Source: Actinomycetota bacterium
GTDB lineage: Bacteria > Actinomycetota > Actinomycetes > Actinomycetales > Microbacteriaceae
NCBI GenBank assembly: GCA_009702455.1
Contig: WLIA01000001.1
Coordinates: forward strand, 1-64,000
Direction: 5' to 3'
DNA: 64,000 nucleotides
In this document: positions 42,376-52,001 of the stretch, one piece after another
Position numbering within the stretch: the stretch's first letter is position 1
Layout: each line of letters starts with the position of its first letter
Position numbers and translations under genes: made by a program
Notes under the pieces: model-generated
The model's input: the letters and a program-made list of their open reading frames with translations, nothing else
What the model was told of the DNA's origin: nothing
The model's database searches: none

Positions 42376-44217
42376 ATGGTTACCGCCCTTTATCGCCGCT
42401 ATCGCCCAGAGGCGTTTGCCGAGCTAATCGGCCAGGCCCAGGTGACCACACCTCTTATGACGGCACTTCGCAACGATCGAGTGAACCACGCCTACCTGTT
42501 TTCAGGCCCGCGCGGTTGTGGCAAGACCACCTCGGCACGCATCCTCGCGCGTTGTTTGAACTGCGCAGAGGGGCCAACCGACACCCCTTGTGGCAAGTGC
42601 CCGAGTTGCATCGAACTTTCGCGCGATGGCAGCGGCTCGCTCGATGTCGTTGAGATTGACGCCGCGAGTCACAACGGTGTCGATGATGCCCGCGACCTTC
42701 GTGAGCGTGCAGCGTTTGCCCCGGCTCGCGATCGCTACAAAATTTTCATCTTGGATGAAGCACACATGGTCACACCGCAGGGCTTCAACGCGCTACTCAA
42801 GATTGTCGAAGAGCCACCTGCTCACGTGAAGTTCATCTTCGCAACTACCGAGCCAGACAAAGTTATTTCAACTATTCGTTCGCGCACGCACCACTATCCG
42901 TTCAGGTTGGTGCCACCTGCGCAGATGCACGAATACCTCGAGTCACTGTGCAAAGAAGAAGACGTAACTGTTGAGCCAGGTGTTATTGCTTTGGTTGTGC
43001 GCGCCGGTGGCGGTTCGGTTCGTGACTCGCTTTCGCTACTCGATCAACTCATGGCCGGCAGCGACGACCGCAAGGTTAGCTATGACCGCGCGGTTGCCTT
43101 GCTCGGTTTCACTCACGGCACCCTGCTCGATTCGGTAATCGATGCGTTTGCCGCAAAGAATTCAGCCGCCGTATTTGCCAGTGTTGACTCGGTTATTCAA
43201 ACCGGACAAGACCCGAGACGTTTTGTCGAGGACCTGCTCGAGCGACTTCGCGATTTGATTGTCGTGCTTGCCGTTGGCAACAACGCTGGTTCTGTGCTGC
43301 GCGGCGTTCCAAACGACGAAATCGAGAAGCTCACCACTCAGGCATTCGCTTTCGGAATGTCTTCGCTAACCCACGCCTCAGAGGTCGTCAGCGAAACCCT
43401 CAACTCAATGTCTGGGGCAACCAGCCCGAAGCTACAACTCGAGCTCATGTGTGCCAGGGTTCTGGTTCCGGCAGCCTCAGACTCAGAGGCCGGCAGCCTT
43501 GCCCGTCTCGACCGACTAGAGCGCCGCATCGGCGTCTCAGGCGCGCCAGAACAAGCCTCTAGCCCAGTTGCTGCCTCACAGTCCGCCGCTTCGAAGCCAG
43601 CATCTGCGCCGGCTACCTCCGCGCCAACCGAGGCGATTGTGGTCGAGGGTCTAAGCGAACTCACCACACAGAGCTTCAAAGATTCTTGGGCCGACATTCT
43701 CTCTGTTGTAAACAAAGAGTCGAAAGCCGCCTGGATGGTTGCTTTCGCCCTTCAGGTAATCGACTTCGACGCAAGCACGACCATTCTGACACTCAAGTTT
43801 CCGAACGAACGCGATCTTGAAACATTCAAGACCTCTGGCAACTCAACCGATGTTTTGCGTCGAGCCATCAACTCTGTCTTGGGTGTGACGGTTAAGTTCA
43901 AGCCTCAGTTTGGCCCACCTGCAACTGCTCCGATCGCTGTTGTTGCAGAAGCACCTTCAGCTGAGCCGTCAACTCCTGTCGAAATAACTGCCGCAACAAC
44001 CGAACCGGCAGCCAGCGCAGATGCCGAAGACGACGCGGTTGCGTTGCTCGAAGAAGAAGCAGCTGCAGTCGAGAGTGCACCGGCACCAGTTGTTGAAAAG
44101 CCGAAAGCTAAGTCACGCAACTCAAAGCTCGTTGACGAAGAGTCTCGCTATGGTGAGTCGCTGCTTCGCGAGATGCTCGGTGCCGAACCTGTCGATGACA
44201 AAAAGAACGGCCGCTGA
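42376..44217 (+). CDS. dnaX: DNA polymerase III subunits gamma and tau
   Basis: 613 residues. Walker A is GPRGCGKTT (44-52); the zinc cysteines are Cys63, Cys72, Cys75 and Cys78; Walker B is ILDEAHM; sensor 1 is ATTEPDKV and an SRC-like box lies near SIRSRTH. A long Ala/Pro/Glu-rich C-terminal part corresponds to the tau region. It forms the clamp-loader core. TAGGCT (42364-42369) ends six bases before the ATG, implying leaderless transcription. recR starts inside its stop codon. Confidence 0.95.
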   Translation: MVTALYRRYRPEAFAELIGQAQVTTPLMTALRNDRVNHAYLFSGPRGCGKTTSARILARCLNCAEGPTDTPCGKCPSCIELSRDGSGSLDVVEIDAASHNGVDDARDLRERAAFAPARDRYKIFILDEAHMVTPQGFNALLKIVEEPPAHVKFIFATTEPDKVISTIRSRTHHYPFRLVPPAQMHEYLESLCKEEDVTVEPGVIALVVRAGGGSVRDSLSLLDQLMAGSDDRKVSYDRAVALLGFTHGTLLDSVIDAFAAKNSAAVFASVDSVIQTGQDPRRFVEDLLERLRDLIVVLAVGNNAGSVLRGVPNDEIEKLTTQAFAFGMSSLTHASEVVSETLNSMSGATSPKLQLELMCARVLVPAASDSEAGSLARLDRLERRIGVSGAPEQASSPVAASQSAASKPASAPATSAPTEAIVVEGLSELTTQSFKDSWADILSVVNKESKAAWMVAFALQVIDFDASTTILTLKFPNERDLETFKTSGNSTDVLRRAINSVLGVTVKFKPQFGPPATAPIAVVAEAPSAEPSTPVEITAATTEPAASADAEDDAVALLEEEAAAVESAPAPVVEKPKAKSRNSKLVDEESRYGESLLREMLGAEPVDDKKNGR

Positions 44218-44810
44218 TGTATGAGGGTGTAGTTCAAGAACTAATCGACGAACTAAGTCGACTGCCAGGTGTTGGCCCAAAGTCTGCCCAGCGCATCGCC
44301 TTCTATCTTTTGCAGACAGATGACGATCAGGCAATCAAGCTTTCAAACGTTTTGCGCGAAGTCAAAGAGCGTGTTCGCTTCTGTGAAGTCTGCGGCAACG
44401 TTAGTGAAGAAGAGCGTTGCAACATCTGCCGCGATGCTCGCCGCAACCAGACCATGATTTGTGTCGTCGAAGAAAGCAAAGACGTTCAGGCAATTGAGCG
44501 CACACGCGAATACCGTGGCCTCTATCACGTGCTCGGTGGGGCAATCAGCCCAATCGAAGGAATCGGCCCAGATCAGCTGCGAATCAAAGAGCTATTGACC
44601 CGTCTTTCAAACGCACAGGTTGTCGAAGTCATTATCGCCACAGACCCAAACATGGAGGGCGAGGCAACGGCAACCTACATCGCCCGCATGCTCGCTCCGC
44701 TTGGCATCAACGTGACCCGCTTGGCTTCTGGCCTGCCGGTTGGTGGCGACCTCGAGTATGCCGACGAGGTAACCCTTGGGCGTGCCTTCGCGGGTCGCCG
44801 TCAGGCTTAG
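44217..44810 (+). CDS. recR: Recombination protein RecR
   Basis: 197 residues, usual length. It has the helix-hairpin-helix ([20 protein letters not shown]), the four-Cys zinc finger ([18 protein letters not shown]) and the TOPRIM domain ([43 protein letters not shown]). It acts with RecO/RecF in gap repair. The ATG overlaps the dnaX stop (TGATG). The YbaB/EbfC gene commonly found between dnaX and recR is absent here. Confidence 0.97.
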   Translation: MYEGVVQELIDELSRLPGVGPKSAQRIAFYLLQTDDDQAIKLSNVLREVKERVRFCEVCGNVSEEERCNICRDARRNQTMICVVEESKDVQAIERTREYRGLYHVLGGAISPIEGIGPDQLRIKELLTRLSNAQVVEVIIATDPNMEGEATATYIARMLAPLGINVTRLASGLPVGGDLEYADEVTLGRAFAGRRQA

Positions 44811-44824
44811 GCTCTGCGCACACG

Positions 44825-44849
44825 CGCGAAGCGATAACTTCGCTTCGCG
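44825..44849 (+). repeat. Strong hairpin after recR
   Basis: Perfect 9-base arms CGCGAAGCG and CGCTTCGCG with a 7-base loop. There is no T-run. The flanking CTTCGCGGGYCGCCGYCARGCYTA occurs at the recR 3' end and again at about 44844, with four changes. Confidence 0.7.
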
Positions 44850-44900
44850 GGCCGCCGCCAAGCCTAAAGGTTTAGGTAGCCCCACAGCCGCGAACCAAAC

Positions 44901-44940
44901 TAAACTTGGGGTTTGAGGCAATGACCGCCGCAAAAACCCC
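44901..44940 (+). promoter_or_regulatory. lysC promoter and leader hairpin
   Basis: TAAACT (44901-44906) is a likely -10 box. Two bases later GGGGTTT (44908-44914) can pair with AAACCCC (44934-44940), and TTGTTT follows, so a terminator-like stem could form in the lysC leader. Whether it attenuates is unknown. Confidence 0.4.
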
Positions 44941-44969
44941 TTGTTTCCCCTAATTTTCGGGAGTGTGCG

Positions 44970-46253
44970 TTGGCCCTAATCGTGCAGAAGTTCGGTGGCT
45001 CGTCGGTTGGCGATGCCGCGAAAATCAAGCACGTCGCGAAACGCGTAATCGAAACCCAGCGAGCAGGCAACCAGGTTGTCGTAGTCGTCTCTGCCATGGG
45101 TGACACCACCGATGAACTCATCGATCTAGCTCAGTCGGTTTCGGCCAACCCATACGACGCTGCCCGCGAAATGGACATGCTGCTCACCTCGGGCGAGCGC
45201 ATCTCTATGGCACTTCTCGCCATCGCAATCAATGCTCAGGGCGCAAACTCACGTTCTTTCACCGGTTCGCAGGCCGGAATCATGACCAGCGCAAAACACG
45301 GTGACGCACGAATTAGCGAAGTCACGCCAGTGCGCATTCGAGAGGCACTCGATGCGGGCGACATCGCAATCGTCGCTGGCTTTCAGGGCTTCAACAAAGA
45401 TTCGAAAGACATCACCACGCTTGGCCGCGGCGGCTCAGACACCACAGCCGTTGCGCTGGCAGCAGCGCTCGACGCCGATGTTTGTGAAATTTACTCGGAT
45501 GTCGACGGCGTTTACACCGCAGACCCGCGCGTGATTCCGCAGGCTCACAAGCTAGACCAAATTGATATCGAATCAATGCTCGAGTTGGCTGCCGCCGGAG
45601 CGAAGATTTTGCACATCCGTGCGGTTGAATATGCTCGTCGTCACAACGTTGATCTGCGTGTGCGTTCAACGTTTAGCAAAGATCCGGGAACCATCGTCTA
45701 CTCAACAAAACCAGAGGGAAGCAAAATGGAAGAGCCAATCGTTTCAGGCATCGCCACCGACAAGGGTCAGGCCAAAATCACCGTCATCGGAATTCCCGAC
45801 GTTCCTGGTAAGGCCGCCGAAGTGTTTCGCGTGGTTGCAGAAGCCGACTCAAACATCGACATGATTGTTCAGAACAACCCAACCGGTGTCGACGTAACCG
45901 ACCGCGTTGCCGACATCTCATTCACGCTGCCGCTCGGTGATCTCGGTCGCGTTGCAGGTGCACTCGAGGCCGCAAAGGCCACACTCGGCTATCGCGACTT
46001 AGAGCAGGATGCCGACATCGGCAAGCTGTCTGTCGTTGGTGCGGGCATGCGCACTCACTCTGGCGTTTCATCGACACTTTTCGCCGCGCTGGCCAAGGCC
46101 GGAATCAACATCGAGATGATCTCGACATCAGAGATTCGCATTTCGGTTGTGACCAGCTCGAAGCAGCTAGACGATGCTGCCCGTGCCGTGCACACCGCCT
46201 TCGGTCTCGACAGCGACGAAGAGGCCACTGTTTACGCCGGAACCGGACGCTAG
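44970..46253 (+). CDS. lysC: Aspartate kinase
   Basis: 427 residues. It starts MALIVQKFGGSSVGD (the KFGGTS-type ATP site), has the catalytic segment LGRGGSDTTAVALAAALDADVCEIYSDVDGVYTADPR, and ends with two ACT domains (about 268-340 and 348-420) for lysine/threonine feedback. It makes aspartyl phosphate, the first step to Lys, Met and Thr and to diaminopimelate for the wall. TTG start behind CGGGAG. asd follows after nine bases. Confidence 0.96.
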   Translation: MALIVQKFGGSSVGDAAKIKHVAKRVIETQRAGNQVVVVVSAMGDTTDELIDLAQSVSANPYDAAREMDMLLTSGERISMALLAIAINAQGANSRSFTGSQAGIMTSAKHGDARISEVTPVRIREALDAGDIAIVAGFQGFNKDSKDITTLGRGGSDTTAVALAAALDADVCEIYSDVDGVYTADPRVIPQAHKLDQIDIESMLELAAAGAKILHIRAVEYARRHNVDLRVRSTFSKDPGTIVYSTKPEGSKMEEPIVSGIATDKGQAKITVIGIPDVPGKAAEVFRVVAEADSNIDMIVQNNPTGVDVTDRVADISFTLPLGDLGRVAGALEAAKATLGYRDLEQDADIGKLSVVGAGMRTHSGVSSTLFAALAKAGINIEMISTSEIRISVVTSSKQLDDAARAVHTAFGLDSDEEATVYAGTGR

Positions 46254-46262
46254 GAGACCACT

Positions 46263-47330
46263 GTGAGCCGCAAACCAAACCTTGCCCTCGTCGGTGCAAC
46301 CGGTGCCGTTGGCACCGTGATGATCGACATCATCAACAACCGCGAGAACATCTGGGGAGAGATTCGCCTAATAGCGAGTGCTCGTTCGGCTGGCAAGAAG
46401 ATTAGGGTTCACGGCGAAGACCTAACAGTTGTTGCTCTCGCCCCCGAGGCATTTGATGGCATCGACATTGCGATGTTCGATGTGCCAGACGAGGTTTCAG
46501 AAGTTTGGGCACCGATTGCCGCTCAGCGCGGAGCGATTGCGATCGACAACTCTGGTGCTTTCAGAATGAACGACCTGGTGCCGCTTGTGGTTCCAGAGGT
46601 TAACCCAGAGCAGGCCAAGAATCGCCCGCTCGGCATAATCTCAAACCCAAACTGCACAACCTTGACGATGATGGCCGCACTCGGTGCGTTGCACGATAAG
46701 TGGACGCTCAAGGAACTCGTTGTCTCGAGCTACCAGGCTGTCTCTGGTGCCGGTGCTGCTGGCATCGATGAACTGGCAGCCGAACTGGCTGTCGTTGGTG
46801 GCAACGCGACGCTTGGAAGTCAAAGCGATGATGTTCGCGCAGCTCTCGCTGCTACCGGCAACGATTTGAGCAATTCGCTTTGGGCTCACCCAATTGCTCT
46901 AAACGTTATTCCATTTGCAGGCTCACTCAAGGATGGTGGCCACTCAAGCGAAGAGCTAAAGGTTCGCAACGAGTCGCGCAAAATTCTGGGCATCAAAGAT
47001 CTAAAGGTTGCCGCAAGTTGCGTTCGCGTTCCGGTTCAGGTTTCACACTCGCTAACCGTGCACGCAACCTTCGCCGAATCACTAACCGCAGACGAGGTGC
47101 GCAACTTGCTCGAGCAGCAGCCGAGTATCCGTGTGCTTGATGACCCTGCCAATGGTGTCTACCCGACACCGAGTCATGTTGCCGGTCAAGACCCGACCTT
47201 TGTTGGTCGCATTCGCCAGTCACTCGACTTCGACAAGAGCATTGAGTTGTTTGTCGTTGGCGACAACCTGCGCAAGGGCGCAGCGCTAAACACCTACGAA
47301 ATTGCCGAGCTAGTAGCAAAAGAGTTCTAG
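46263..47330 (+). CDS. asd: Aspartate-semialdehyde dehydrogenase
   Basis: 355 residues. The NADP motif is [12 protein letters not shown] (10-20), the catalytic Cys131 lies in [16 protein letters not shown], and the closing part has [20 protein letters not shown]. It reduces aspartyl phosphate to the semialdehyde. The lysC-asd pairing is the usual actinobacterial operon. GTG start preceded by AGGAG. Confidence 0.96.
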   Translation: MSRKPNLALVGATGAVGTVMIDIINNRENIWGEIRLIASARSAGKKIRVHGEDLTVVALAPEAFDGIDIAMFDVPDEVSEVWAPIAAQRGAIAIDNSGAFRMNDLVPLVVPEVNPEQAKNRPLGIISNPNCTTLTMMAALGALHDKWTLKELVVSSYQAVSGAGAAGIDELAAELAVVGGNATLGSQSDDVRAALAATGNDLSNSLWAHPIALNVIPFAGSLKDGGHSSEELKVRNESRKILGIKDLKVAASCVRVPVQVSHSLTVHATFAESLTADEVRNLLEQQPSIRVLDDPANGVYPTPSHVAGQDPTFVGRIRQSLDFDKSIELFVVGDNLRKGAALNTYEIAELVAKEF

Positions 47331-47339
47331 TCTGTTCTT

Positions 47340-47912
47340 ATGCGCAAAGCCACAGCCCTGATCGGTGCCTTAGTTCTAGCTTTCGTTCTCAGTGCCTGCG
47401 GCACCTCTGCTTCTGACCCTGTGCCAGAAGAATCAAATGCCATCACGACACCTAGCCCGAGCCTGATTCCGCCGGTTCCTGGCACAGATGTTCGCTCGAT
47501 CGACCCGAGTTTCTATGACGTCGGCTTCAGCGAATTCTTGTTTAGGGCGGGCGACGGGCCGGTTTGGTGCACCATCAACGCCGACGAAAAGTGGGCGCTC
47601 TGCGAGCAGAACGAAGCCGCCGCCGAGTATGAGCCGCTGCAAACCCCCGACGATTGTCAGGGCAGCTATGGCTATCAGTTGAAGCTCTATGAAGACCCAA
47701 CCAACTCAACCCTCGAGAATGGGGTGGCAGCCGGCTTTATGTGCAGCGGCGGTTACTACTCAGACCCATCGGTGGCACAGACCCTGCAAAATGGTGAGTC
47801 AATCACGGTTGGCGACATCAAGTGTTACGTAATCGACTTCACAGCGCGCTGCGACAACAAGAACTCGCAATACATCGCGCTCGGTGCAAAAGTTTGGGCA
47901 GCTAAAAACTAG
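47340..47912 (+). CDS. Lipoprotein of unknown function
   Basis: 190 residues. The signal peptide ends in the lipobox LSAC (Cys about 20). A Ser/Pro-rich spacer (22-52) precedes a folded domain with six further cysteines that probably form disulfides. No family recognised. The -10 TAGTCT overlaps the asd stop codon and ends six bases before the ATG. The 3' end shares a CTAG with the convergent phosphoesterase gene, each using it for its TAG stop. Confidence 0.7.
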   Translation: MRKATALIGALVLAFVLSACGTSASDPVPEESNAITTPSPSLIPPVPGTDVRSIDPSFYDVGFSEFLFRAGDGPVWCTINADEKWALCEQNEAAAEYEPLQTPDDCQGSYGYQLKLYEDPTNSTLENGVAAGFMCSGGYYSDPSVAQTLQNGESITVGDIKCYVIDFTARCDNKNSQYIALGAKVWAAKN

Positions 47913-48808
47913 CTCTTTGCTACCAGGGTGATCACGCGAACCTCTGGGCGATTGAACCAACGAATCGGCGCGTAAATCGAATTGCCGAGACCGGCGCACA
48001 CATTTAGCAACATCACTCGATCCGCAAATGAGCAAGCACTCATGCCCTTCGCGTTCTTGTTAGGCAGATCGCTGTTTGTAGTGATTGCTCCGATGAACGG
48101 AAACCGAACCTGACCGCCGTGCGTGTGACCCGCAAAGAGAATGTCGACTTCGTTTTCGGCCATCGCCTCAATTACTCGACGGTATGGAGCGTGTGTCACA
48201 CCGATTGTGGCGTCGGCCTTCGCACGCAACTGTGCGCTTTGATCGAGCGAATCTAGATCGTCAAGATCAAGGTGCGCATCGTCAACGCCGAGCAGGGCCA
48301 GCTTCACGCCGTTCACCTCGAGCGTTGTCGAACTGTTGTTCAGATTGCGCCATGCATGCGACTCAAACGCGCCGGTGAGTTTTGCGGTTTCGAGTGGCTG
48401 CTCTTGGTGCGGAGTTGAAGGGCGAAACACGTAGGCAATCGGGCTCTTGAATCGTGGCGCGAAATAGTCGTTTGAACCGTTCACAAAAACACCAGGCGTC
48501 TTCATGATCGGCGCGAGCGCGGCGAGAGTCTCGTCAATCACATTTTTGTGACCGAGGTTGTCACCGGTGTTCACAATCAAGTCAGGCTTCTCGGCAATTA
48601 GCCCTGCGATAAACCGCTGCTTGCGCTTCTGCCAGGGAGCCATGTGAATGTCGCTGATGTGCAGCACTCTTATGGCGGCCGAGCCCTTGGGCAGAACCGC
48701 CGCCTCACCGCGAATCACTGCAAATCGCCAGCGGGCACCGGTTAGCGCCCAGAGGGCCACGAGCGCTGCAGCGACTGCCAGCAGCGTTAGCCAGGTCTGC
48801 CAAGTCAT
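47909..48808 (-). CDS. Metallophosphoesterase
   Basis: 299 residues. An N-terminal membrane anchor (about 5-24) is followed by the calcineurin-like motifs HISDIHM, NTGDNLGHKN (GDxxD/N), GSNDYFA (GNHE-type), and FAGHTHGGQ near the end. Such anchored enzymes often act on cyclic nucleotides or lipid phosphates; substrate unknown. It lies 17 bases behind the penicillin-binding-protein gene in the same direction, so it is likely in one operon with it. Confidence 0.85.
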   Translation of the reverse strand: MTWQTWLTLLAVAAALVALWALTGARWRFAVIRGEAAVLPKGSAAIRVLHISDIHMAPWQKRKQRFIAGLIAEKPDLIVNTGDNLGHKNVIDETLAALAPIMKTPGVFVNGSNDYFAPRFKSPIAYVFRPSTPHQEQPLETAKLTGAFESHAWRNLNNSSTTLEVNGVKLALLGVDDAHLDLDDLDSLDQSAQLRAKADATIGVTHAPYRRVIEAMAENEVDILFAGHTHGGQVRFPFIGAITTNSDLPNKNAKGMSACSFADRVMLLNVCAGLGNSIYAPIRWFNRPEVRVITLVAKS

Positions 48809-48825
48809 GCTTGAGAAGCCATGGC

Positions 48826-51330
48826 CTATGAAGGGCCGCTGCTGATCAGCAGCAGAATTGCGCCCGAGCCAGGTGCAGAGGTGCCAACGGCCGGGTCTGT
48901 GCCAACAACGTATCCCTTTGGAATAGTCGGTGACTTCACGAAGTACTGCGCTTGCGAAGGCTGTGGCTCGCTAACCGCGGCGAAACCGGCGGCCAGAAGT
49001 TTGGCCTTGGCAGCTGCCACGGTTAGACCCGCAACATCTGGAACAACCGTGTTGCCGCCCTTGCTGACGTAAATCTTGATTTGGGTTCCACGAGGCACAA
49101 CCGTGCCGACAGCAGGGCGGGTGTATGCAACTGTGCCAGGTGGAACAGAAGAAGAAACCGGAGTAACCATAATCGCCGCATTTAGGTCTGAGGTTTGAAT
49201 CACCTGAGCGCCAGAGCTAGGCACCTGACTTGCGATGTTTGGCACCGTGATCATGGTGGCCTCGATCATGCTCGCTGGTGGCGCATCAAACGGCCCACCC
49301 GGATACAACTTGTTCACCTGCTGCATAGTTGTGCGCCAGATGTCGTGACGCACTGTGTTAGCTGCCTTGTTGTTTAGTCGAACGCGAGGCAGAGCAACAG
49401 AACCCGAAACGTTGCCGACCCAGGTTGCGGTTGAAACCGCGCTCGAGTAACCGGTCATCCAAGTTTGAACACCTTCGTCTGTGGTTCCGGTTTTTCCGGC
49501 GAGCGGCGTGTTGTCTCCGGTTGATGAAGCGCTACCGGTTCCTCCGCTCATAACGCGCTGCAGCGCATAGGTCATTCCCGCTGCAACTTCTGGCGTTACG
49601 GCCGCGCTGCAAATTGATCGCGGTGGGGTTAGTTCTTTCTTGCTCGAACGCACAACCACTCTGTCGATAGCAACAGGTGAACAGTAAACGCCCTTGTTGG
49701 CAATTGCCGCACCGGCTGCCGCCATGGTGAGCGGCGAAAGTTCGTTGACGCCAAGAATCGATGAAGGAACATATTGCAATTCGGTTCCGTCAGATCGCTT
49801 GACACCAAATGCAACTGCAGTGTCACGGATGTCGCAGAGGTCAAGCTGGCTGGCCATGCTCGCGAACGCGGTGTTGACCGACAGCGAGGTGGCCCTTATG
49901 ACTGACAAGTCTTCGGGCTCTTTAACGATATTGTTCGGTGCCCACGTGCCAAGCAGGGTGCCGCAGCGAGCCGAGAAGTCAGAGGCGTTCCACTCTTTGA
50001 CGCGCCCGTCAACGTGGTCGTTTAACTTGAAACCTCTGGTTAGCCAGGCGGCCAGGGTAAAGATTTTGTAGGTCGAACCGGTCTGAAAGCCACTAGATCC
50101 GCCGTAGCTCTTGTCACTCGAGTAGTTCACCGAGGTTCTGCTCGGGTCATCGCTGAGGGTCTGGTCGTAGATGCGGTTCTGGGTCATGGCCAAAATTCGA
50201 CCGGTGCCAACCTGCACAGAAACGGTTGCCGAACCGAGTTTGTATTCGTTGGTTGGCGGAGCCCACTTGTTGGTGGCTGCGTATGCTGCCTGCTGAACAT
50301 CCATGTCCATCGAGGTGTAAATCTCGAGTCCGCCGCGGCGAAGAAGCATCTCTCGGTCTTCGAGTGTCGGGCCAAACTCAACGCTGTTGCGAATTTCCCA
50401 AACCGCATAGTCGCAATAGAACGCGGTTACCTGGTTCGCTTCGCAACCGGCAGGGGTGTCACTTATGTTGACGATGATTGGTGTTGCCTTAGCCGTCGAA
50501 GCTTCTTGAGCTGTGATGTAACCCTCGGCCTGCATGTTGTCGATCACATAGTCGCGGCGGCTCTTGGCACGGTCTAGGTTCTCAGCTGCATCTGGTCGGT
50601 AATCGTTTGGCGACTTCAGCATCGCAGCCAGCAGCGCGGCCTGCGGAATGTTCAGCTCTTTTGCCTCTACGCCAAAGTAATACTCTGAAGCCGACTGAAC
50701 ACCGTTGATCTGGTTTCCGAAGAACGCGAGGTTAAGGTATCCAGCCAAAATCTCTTGCTTGGTGGCAACGCCTTCGAGGGCAATGGCCAAACGAATTTCG
50801 CGAAGCTTGCGGTCTACGGTGGCGACGGTTGCCTCTTCAATGGCTTCTTTGTCGCCACTGAGGTTTGCCGCCTCAACCAGCGAGTTCTTCACGTACTGCA
50901 TAGTGATGGTTGAGCCACCCGGGCCACCACCACCCATGGCCGCGTTGGTAAGGGTTGCGCGAATAAGCGAAATGATGTCAACGCCGCCGTGCTCGAAGAA
51001 GCGCGGGTCTTCGGTGGCCACCACGGCATTGCGAATATTCGGCGACATGTCGTTGTAGTCGATCGAGATGCGGTTCTCGTTATAGAACTTGGCCACCTCA
51101 ACCGGCTCGCCGTTTTTGATGCCATAAATGGTCGATGCCTGTGATGCGTTTACCGGCTTGATGTAGTCGGGGAGGTTCTCAAAGATGCTGATTCCCGCGG
51201 AGGCCGCGAACCCGCCCACCAGGATAATCGGGGCCAAAACCACCATTGCTAGCACGCCCGCAATAGCGCTCAATCCACTGAACTTTAGGATTGCGCTAAA
51301 GAAGGTCTCGTTCTTCTTGCCGCCAGACAT
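48826..51330 (-). CDS. Class A penicillin-binding protein with PASTA domains
   Basis: 834 residues from ATG 51330. A membrane anchor (about 14-45) leads to the glycosyltransferase domain (EDPRFFEHGGVD, GGSTITMQYVKN), then the transpeptidase with SxxK at TGSTYKIFT (Ser-Thr-Tyr-Lys), SxN at SVNTAF and KTG at LAGKTGTTDEG. Two PASTA repeats close the protein (about 685-825). It polymerises and cross-links peptidoglycan; PASTA domains bind muropeptide. AACCTT lies six bases before the ATG, fitting a leaderless start, so an upstream TTG at 51351 is rejected. Confidence 0.93.
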   Translation of the reverse strand: MSGGKKNETFFSAILKFSGLSAIAGVLAMVVLAPIILVGGFAASAGISIFENLPDYIKPVNASQASTIYGIKNGEPVEVAKFYNENRISIDYNDMSPNIRNAVVATEDPRFFEHGGVDIISLIRATLTNAAMGGGGPGGSTITMQYVKNSLVEAANLSGDKEAIEEATVATVDRKLREIRLAIALEGVATKQEILAGYLNLAFFGNQINGVQSASEYYFGVEAKELNIPQAALLAAMLKSPNDYRPDAAENLDRAKSRRDYVIDNMQAEGYITAQEASTAKATPIIVNISDTPAGCEANQVTAFYCDYAVWEIRNSVEFGPTLEDREMLLRRGGLEIYTSMDMDVQQAAYAATNKWAPPTNEYKLGSATVSVQVGTGRILAMTQNRIYDQTLSDDPSRTSVNYSSDKSYGGSSGFQTGSTYKIFTLAAWLTRGFKLNDHVDGRVKEWNASDFSARCGTLLGTWAPNNIVKEPEDLSVIRATSLSVNTAFASMASQLDLCDIRDTAVAFGVKRSDGTELQYVPSSILGVNELSPLTMAAAGAAIANKGVYCSPVAIDRVVVRSSKKELTPPRSICSAAVTPEVAAGMTYALQRVMSGGTGSASSTGDNTPLAGKTGTTDEGVQTWMTGYSSAVSTATWVGNVSGSVALPRVRLNNKAANTVRHDIWRTTMQQVNKLYPGGPFDAPPASMIEATMITVPNIASQVPSSGAQVIQTSDLNAAIMVTPVSSSVPPGTVAYTRPAVGTVVPRGTQIKIYVSKGGNTVVPDVAGLTVAAAKAKLLAAGFAAVSEPQPSQAQYFVKSPTIPKGYVVGTDPAVGTSAPGSGAILLLISSGPS

Positions 51331-51371
51331 AAGGTCAAGGTTACCCGACAAAGTCTGGGATAATTCTGAGC

Positions 51372-51527
51372 ATGACTAAGTGGGAATACCTAACAACACC
51401 CCTTCCGCCGCACAACCAGACAGCCATTTTGAATGACTGGGGCAAAGACGGCTGGGAGCTCGTAACCATCGAAACCAACGCAATGGGCGGCCTCGTGGCC
51501 TTCTTTAAGCGCCCGCTGGAGGGCTAA
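51372..51527 (+). CDS. Small DUF4177-like protein
   Basis: 51 residues. MTKWEYLTTPLPPHN..., then LNDWGKDGWELVTIETN and a closing hydrophobic strand VAFFKRP resemble DUF4177-like small proteins (W-x-Y start, GWEL turn). GATAAT lies seven bases before the ATG, so it is probably leaderless. It is divergent from the PBP gene with 41 bases between starts. The RidA gene begins directly after its stop codon, so it leads a two-gene operon. Confidence 0.7.
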   Translation: MTKWEYLTTPLPPHNQTAILNDWGKDGWELVTIETNAMGGLVAFFKRPLEG

Positions 51528-51998
51528 ATGTCTCTCATCGAACAGCGTCTAATCGAGCTAGGTTCGCCGCTTCCAGAAGTGGCCAAGCCGGTAGCGGCAT
51601 ACGTGCCTTCGGTGGTTTCAGGCAACCTCGTATTCACCTCTGGCCAGCTGCCTTTCAGCAGCGGCGCCCTGCTGGCAACCGGCAAGGTGGGGGAGTCTGA
51701 CGGCTTGATTGACCCGGCTTTGGCAAAGACCCTCGCTCGACAGTGCGCTCTAAACGCGCTCGCGGCAATCAAGTTGGCAATTGGCGATCTAGATCGCGTA
51801 ACCCGCATCGTGAAGGTTGTCGGTTTCGTTTCGTCTGTGCCGCAGTTCACCGGTCAGCCCGGAGTAATGAATGGCGCGAGTGAATTTTTGGTCGAGGTTT
51901 TCGGTGATAAGGGAGTTCACGCACGCAGCGCTGTGGGTGTGCCGTCGCTTCCGCTCGACTCTCCTGTCGAAGTCGAGCTAATCGCCGAATTCGAGTAG
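51528..51998 (+). CDS. RidA family (YjgF/YER057c) protein
   Basis: 156 residues. The order YVPSVVSGNLVFTSGQLPF, ALNALAAIKLAIGDLDRVTRIVKVVGFVSS and GVHARSAVGVPSLPLDSPVEVELIAEFE is the RidA fold with the conserved terminal VE(V/I)E-L-IA. The catalytic Arg of imine deaminases lies in HARSAVGV. It probably hydrolyses reactive enamine/imine intermediates. This is the longer RidA subfamily seen in actinobacteria. Start immediately follows the small gene's stop. Confidence 0.88.
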   Translation: MSLIEQRLIELGSPLPEVAKPVAAYVPSVVSGNLVFTSGQLPFSSGALLATGKVGESDGLIDPALAKTLARQCALNALAAIKLAIGDLDRVTRIVKVVGFVSSVPQFTGQPGVMNGASEFLVEVFGDKGVHARSAVGVPSLPLDSPVEVELIAEFE

Positions 51999-52001
51999 TT
52001 C

